Assembly: GCF_000721935.1 (NCBI RefSeq)
Contig: NZ_KL585415.1
Span: 72,399 to 81,853 of the forward strand
Reading direction: 5' to 3'
Source of the DNA: Streptomyces sp. NRRL WC-3549
GTDB lineage: Bacteria; Actinomycetota; Actinomycetes; Streptomycetales; Streptomycetaceae
Length of the DNA stretch: 9,455 nucleotides
The notes beneath the pieces are model-generated. The model saw only the letters and a list, made by a program, of their open reading frames with translations. It was not told where the DNA came from and searched no databases. This document shows, one piece after another, positions 6,807-9,455 of this stretch (position 1 is the stretch's first letter; the number at the start of each line of letters is the position of its first letter). Both the position numbers and the translations under genes were made by a program.

Positions 6807-7186
6807 GCGGTCGCCTCAGCCGGCGCGGCGGAGGGGCGGGTCAGGACGGTGGCCAGCTTGTCGGTGGTCTCCGGCAGTAGCCGGTAGTACACCCACGTGC
6901 CGCGCCGCTCGGAGGCGATCAGACCGGCCTGCTTCAGCAGTTTCAGGTGGTGGGAGATCGTCGGCTGCGACAGGTCGAACGAGGGCGTGAGATCGCAGAC
7001 GCAAACCTCCCCACCGGCCCGAGAGGCGATCATCGACAGCAACCGAAGCCGCACCGGATCCCCGAGCGCCTTGAACACCTTGGCCAGCTCGACGGCCTGG
7101 TCCTCGTCCATGGGCGCGGCCAGCAGGGTCGGACAGCATCCGTCGGCGCCGTCCTGACCGAGGACCACAAGCTCTTGTTTCGACAT
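6803..7186 (-). CDS. arsR: Arsenic-responsive repressor ArsR
   Basis: This encodes 127 residues of the ArsR/SmtB winged-helix family. The recognition region is SQPTISHHLKLLKQAGLI (73-90), followed by the wing GTWVYYRL (96-103). Cys17-Cys18 near the N-terminus and Cys62/Cys64 in EVCVCDL provide thiols for As(III). This recalls the N-terminal Cys pair plus helix cysteine described for C. glutamicum ArsR rather than only the classic CxC site of plasmid R773. The start at 7186 is chosen because upstream in-frame codons give sequence unlike the family. No good ribosome site precedes it, so a leaderless message is possible. It leads the arsR-acr3-arsC operon and should repress it by binding the half-sites directly upstream. 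Confidence 0.95.
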   Translation of the reverse strand: MSKQELVVLGQDGADGCCPTLLAAPMDEDQAVELAKVFKALGDPVRLRLLSMIASRAGGEVCVCDLTPSFDLSQPTISHHLKLLKQAGLIASERRGTWVYYRLLPETTDKLATVLTRPSAAPAEATA

Positions 7187-7509
7187 GCTTCTATGTTGGC
7201 GTTTTTCGATCCAAGGCGCAAGCTTGTATCGAAGAACACCGATGCAAGCTGTGTGAAGTCCCGCCAGACCCCTGACATGTGGGAGTCCGAGTGTCCAGTC
7301 GATCAGGGGCTTTTGCAGCTGGGAAAGGATAATCGCTCTCACCCGACGAGCCGACACCCGCTGGCCCCACGGCGCGTGGGCACCGTAGGGCCCCCGCCTT
7401 CCCCGCCAGTCGCGTACCTGTGACCTGTGTGCCCGGCCCGGCCCGAACCCCCGCCCCGCGGGCCGGTGCAGTCCTACGATGGGTACTCGCCCTGATACTG
7501 GGAGCTTTG
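7187..7509. other. Intergenic region between divergent arsR and the 7510 gene
   Basis: The arsR-proximal third (7205-7249) is less GC-rich than its surroundings and carries the inverted half-sites listed separately. Further right is a short hairpin, CCCACG 7366-7371 with CGTGGG 7375-7380, of unknown role and with no T-run. A TACGAT at 7475-7480 could be a -10 box for the rightward gene, but no matching -35 box is seen. No additional gene is supported. Confidence 0.6.
7205..7249 (-). promoter_or_regulatory. Probable ArsR operator region: three related half-sites
   Basis: TTCGATCCAAG (7205-7215) and CTTGTATCGAA (7223-7233) form an 11-bp inverted repeat with one mismatch and a 7-bp spacer. GCTTGTATC (7222-7230) also pairs with GATGCAAGC (7241-7249), again with one mismatch. 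The core (C)TTG-ATCGAA/GATnCAAG thus occurs three times within 45 bases. The nearest edge is 19 bases from the arsR ATG. On the minus strand TTGCGC (7222-7217) and CAACAT (7199-7194) are 17 bases apart and would start transcription at or near the ATG, inside the operator, fitting repression by ArsR. The promoter part is weak; the repeat part is directly visible. Confidence 0.6.
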
Positions 7510-7989
7510 ATGGCCGCTATTGAGCACACCCCGGACTTCCCGCCGAAGACGCCCCCGCCGCCCAAGCGCCCGGTGCAGCCGCCCCGCCCGACGACGGGCC
7601 TTCAGGGCACCGCGCGGGCCGGGATGCGGCTGAGTAACCGGCGGTCCGCGAACTGGTCCTTCGAGGCCGCCCCGTGGGCCGCCGGCAAGGCCGCCGCGCA
7701 CGTGCTCAAGCAACTCCACACCTGGGGCTACCGGGAGGCCGATCAGGCCGCCGCCGATCTCACCGCCGCGCTGGTCGGCCACGCGGTGGCGGGCGGCGGG
7801 CGCCGCGTCTCGGTGCATCTCGCGGACCAGGACCACCAGGCCGTGATCGTGGCCCTGTCCCACCAGCCAGGACCGGCCGCGGGGGACACCACGGTGTTGC
7901 CCGGGCTGTCCGGGCTGGGTGCCGTCTCGTGCGGCACGGACACCGCAGAAGACGGACGCAGAGTGTGGGCCGTCCTGGATCTGCGGTGA
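7510..7989 (+). CDS. Small RsbW-like ATPase-fold protein with lost catalytic residues
   Basis: This encodes 159 residues. The ATG at 7510 follows GGGAG (7500-7504) at good spacing. Residues 1-35 form a proline-rich, probably disordered head (PKTPPPPKRPVQPPRP). Residues about 45-159 follow the layout of the short GHKL/RsbW-type ATP-binding proteins common in Streptomyces: an opening strand around WSFEAAPWAAGKAAAHVLKQ, a helix around ADLTAALVGHAVAGG, strands RRVSVHLADQ and AVIVALS, and a closing GRRVWAVLDLR. In active members the helix reads roughly 'SELVTNAVRH'. Here the Glu and the Mg-binding Asn are replaced (A87, H91), and the later Asp before the ATP lid is absent. It therefore probably does not hydrolyse ATP and may act only as a binding partner. 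It is transcribed away from arsR and has no obvious link to arsenic. Family placement is by pattern only. Confidence 0.68.
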   Translation: MAAIEHTPDFPPKTPPPPKRPVQPPRPTTGLQGTARAGMRLSNRRSANWSFEAAPWAAGKAAAHVLKQLHTWGYREADQAAADLTAALVGHAVAGGGRRVSVHLADQDHQAVIVALSHQPGPAAGDTTVLPGLSGLGAVSCGTDTAEDGRRVWAVLDLR

Positions 7990-8056
7990 CGCCCGAAGGC
8001 GCGCCCGCCGTGTTGGCCATGCGCAGATCCCGGGCGGCATCGGCGCGGAAGGGGTG

Positions 8057-8075
8057 CCGCCGAAGGACGCGGCGG
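8057..8075 (+). terminator. Short GC hairpin after the 7510 gene (weak terminator candidate)
   Basis: CCGCCG at 8057-8062 pairs with CGGCGG at 8070-8075 around a 7-base loop, about 70 bases after the stop. There is no T-run. It is at a plausible place but may be chance pairing. Confidence 0.2.
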
Positions 8076-8368
8076 TATCCGGAATCACCTGAAGGCCATC
8101 GGGACTGATCAGATCCCGGACGTCTCCGCCGTGATGAGGTGGAGCTCGCGGGGCTAACTGGCCAGGGCGGTGTCGATGCCGCCGATGCGGGCGATCCCGG
8201 TCACGACCACAGGGTCGGCGAAGTACGGAGGAGGCCCGTCGAACAGGTCCGTCAGGGCAGGTACCGGATCACGGCGGCCCCCGGCTTCGATCCTTGCCGC
8301 ACAGCGTCGGACCCGGCCGATGGCGGTGGCAGTGGCGGTCGCCGTCACCGGCCGGTCGAGGTGGGGCC

Positions 8369-8600
8369 GTGGAGCTTGGGCAGGTCTGCCGTGACGTCTG
8401 CCTCCACGGGGGCCGCACAGGAGCGCCGCTGGTTGCCACCGAACCCGAAACCGCTGGGGGCCTCACCGCGTTCCTCGTCCCCGCCTGCTCCGACGGGGCC
8501 TCACGGTGATGCTGGGGGAGTGCCGGTGGCCAGCCCCACACTCGCGAAATGGCGCCTACGTACAGCAGCGGCAGTGGCGACGGCCTGCCGGAGAACGCAC
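8369..8600 (+). pseudogene. Possible relic of a peptide-synthetase adenylation domain C-terminus
   Basis: In the second plus frame VELGQV (8369-8386) resembles the A8 motif core 'IELGEIE', followed about 70 bases later by ATEPETAGGLTAFLVPA (to 8485), a segment like 'LVAYLVP' found after A8. That frame stops at 8507-8509. In the third frame PTLAKWRLRTAAAVATACRR then TH (8535-8600) resembles the A9-to-A10 region, where 'TANGKTD' would be expected in place of TACRRTH. Order and spacing fit an adenylation domain, but each match is partial and no catalytic lysine of A10 is present at the expected place. It could be coincidence. Confidence 0.22.
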
Positions 8601-9016
8601 GGCCGGAGCCCCACCCGGCGGGCATCACCCAACCCCCGTTCCTGTCGAGTAGCCCCCGCGTTTCCGGGAAGCTCCAGTCGCTGCTTGCGTGGTGCGGGCA
8701 CCACGGGCCGCCGCCGCCAGTCGTACACGTAACGGCCCACCAGGTGTAGGGGAGCGAGCCTGGGTGTTGCGGAGCGCTGCGAAGACGAACTCGCCGCGGT
8801 GGGAATCGCGGAGACGCGAGGGAAGGGGCAACGGGTGGTGCCCGGCCGGGCATCGGCTACGGCGCCTTCCGCTGCCTCGCCCGACCCCGTCGTGTCCGGC
8901 GCGGGAGGCCGCGGGCTCGCATTCACCGGGGTGCCACCGGCCCGCTGGGAGACGCTCCTTCATCCGCCCGGCAGTTGGACCGTGCGGGCCGTGCCGACGG
9001 ATCCGTCCGCGACACC

Positions 9017-9045
9017 TTGACGTGTGGTCTACACCTCAATAGGTT
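9017..9045 (+). promoter_or_regulatory. Promoter of the sialidase gene, housekeeping type
   Basis: TTGACG (9017-9022) and TAGGTT (9040-9045) are separated by exactly 17 bases, close to the Streptomyces HrdB consensus of TTGACN and TAGRRT. Transcription would begin near 9052, leaving a leader of about 108 bases before the ATG at 9160. The local DNA is less GC-rich than its surroundings, as usual for a promoter. The orientation fits the sialidase. Confidence 0.7.
9025..9035. promoter_or_regulatory. GntR/HutC-type operator inside the promoter spacer
   Basis: TGGTCTACACC contains GTCTACAC (9027-9034), which fits the HutC-subfamily GntR consensus GTnTAnAC. The left half TGGTCTA is also shared with the DasR site consensus, although the right half is poorer. 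The position between the -35 and -10 boxes suits a repressor. In related bacteria DasR responds to glucosamine derivatives, a sensible link for a sialidase, but which regulator binds here is inference. Confidence 0.45.
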
Positions 9046-9072
9046 TCCTCACGATTCACATAAGACGTCTGA

Positions 9073-9100
9073 TGTCAGGTGTCGTGGTTCGTCTCTGACA
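9073..9100 (+). repeat. Inverted repeat in the sialidase leader
   Basis: TGTCAG (9073-9078) and CTGACA (9095-9100) are perfect inverse copies 16 bases apart. Allowing a 2-base bulge, the arms extend to GATG on the left and CATC on the right (9071-9104). It lies in the predicted 5' leader and could be a second operator or an mRNA hairpin. Nothing distinguishes these options. Confidence 0.35.
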
Positions 9101-9159
9101 CATCCCGCATGTCCGTTTCGCGCCGCGCCGCGGCATCTTCAAAAGGAGTGATCGCACCG

Positions 9160-9455
9160 ATGTCACGCCGATCAACCGCACTGCTCACCACGGCCCTGCT
9201 GGCGGCCGGGCTGACCGCCGTCCCCGCGCACGCCGCCGGAAACGGGGAGCCCGTCATCCACGGCAATCGGCTGGTGCAGCAGGATCTCGCCGAGCGGGGC
9301 AAGGGCGGGTACCCCCAGTACCGCATCCCCGCCCTCGCCACGACCACCGACGGCACGCTCATCGCCGCCTACGACGGCCGGCCGGCCATGGCCGACGTGC
9401 CCAGCAACATCGCGATCGTGATCCGGCGGAGCACGGACGGCGGCCGCTCCTGGCA
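9160..9455 (+). CDS. Secreted exo-alpha-sialidase, GH33 (N-terminal part)
   Basis: The ATG at 9160 has AAGGAG at 9143-9148; 98 complete codons are present before the window ends. Residues 1 to about 25 are a Sec signal peptide (MSRRSTALLTTALLAAGL, cleavage likely after AHA). The enzyme releases terminal sialic acid from glycans outside the cell. The sialidase signature YRIPAL (54-59) supplies the first arginine of the triad (Arg55), and Asp79 in MADVPSN falls where the acid/base Asp92 lies in the Micromonospora viridifaciens sialidase (same 24-residue spacing from Arg68). STDGGRSW (91-98) is the first Asp-box. The nucleophile tyrosine and remaining triad arginines lie beyond the window. It is expressed from its own promoter at 9017-9045 with a likely repressor site. 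Confidence 0.93.
   Translation, partial: MSRRSTALLTTALLAAGLTAVPAHAAGNGEPVIHGNRLVQQDLAERGKGGYPQYRIPALATTTDGTLIAAYDGRPAMADVPSNIAIVIRRSTDGGRSW

Larger units (their letters stand above)
7990..9016. other. Long stretch without a confident gene; probable decayed DNA
   Basis: About 1 kb in which open frames on both strands are short, mutually overlapping and lacking ribosome sites. Possible gene scraps are a minus-strand tail ending at TAG 8156-8154 (reading DGPPPYFADPVVVTGIAR near its end) and a plus-strand adenylation-domain-like pattern in 8369-8600, listed separately. At 8799-9020 a plus frame is open with plausible composition but has no family pattern. No tRNA, CRISPR array, insertion-sequence ends or long direct repeats were seen. 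Confidence 0.5.

Noticed and set aside
5412..6887. 491-codon plus-strand open frame across the ars genes
   Set aside because: It is the antisense of arsC and acr3, rich in G, E, D, Q and R without any family pattern.
7187..7357. N-terminal extension of arsR
   Set aside because: The extra 57 codons do not resemble any ArsR protein and would place the inverted repeats inside the coding region.
1..9455. tRNA, rRNA, CRISPR arrays, insertion sequences or attachment-site repeats
   Set aside because: Reading both strands showed no cloverleaf-like element, no regularly spaced repeats, no transposase motifs and no long direct repeats; short repeats seen are listed individually.

Overview
The base composition (about 70% GC, strong G/C preference at third codon positions), the abundance of GTG starts, the Tat-type leader and the family matches point to a Streptomyces-like actinomycete chromosome. 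The window looks like an accessory region: real operons separated by gene relics.

Layout. (1) Bases 1-3382, plus strand: the end of an ABC-importer operon of the SsuBAC/TauBAC type. It holds the C-terminus of the ATPase, an SsuA/NMT1-like substrate-binding protein, and a 747-residue Tat-exported DUF4838 protein that resembles glycoside hydrolases. All three genes are joined by 4-bp ATGA overlaps. The signal peptide of the binding protein is replaced by a 19-bp Nextera/Tn5 mosaic-end adapter (178-196), which is an assembly artefact. (2) 3383-5243: a decay zone with a GH35 beta-galactosidase remnant broken by three small insertions, one uncharacterised 167-residue gene with a CxxC/HxH pattern, an unassigned coding-like fragment, and a MerR-family regulator relic on the minus strand. 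(3) 5244-7186, minus strand: a compact arsenic-resistance operon arsR-acr3-arsC with overlapping genes, a clear intrinsic terminator at its end and inverted half-sites (probable ArsR operators) in front of arsR. (4) 7510-7989, plus strand: a small protein with an RsbW-like ATPase fold whose ATP-binding residues look lost. (5) 7990-9016: no confident gene, with a possible adenylation-domain relic. (6) 9017-9455: a well-formed promoter with a GntR/HutC-like operator in its spacer, then the start of a secreted GH33 sialidase that runs off the window.

How the parts relate. ArsR senses As(III), Acr3 exports it, and ArsC reduces As(V) to As(III); these three form a self-contained module. The flanks carry extracellular glycan enzymes (DUF4838 protein, former beta-galactosidase, sialidase) plus an importer, which suggests a glycan-utilisation neighbourhood now interrupted by the ars module and decaying genes. 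The least described element is the tight coupling of a sulfonate-type importer to an exported DUF4838 protein.
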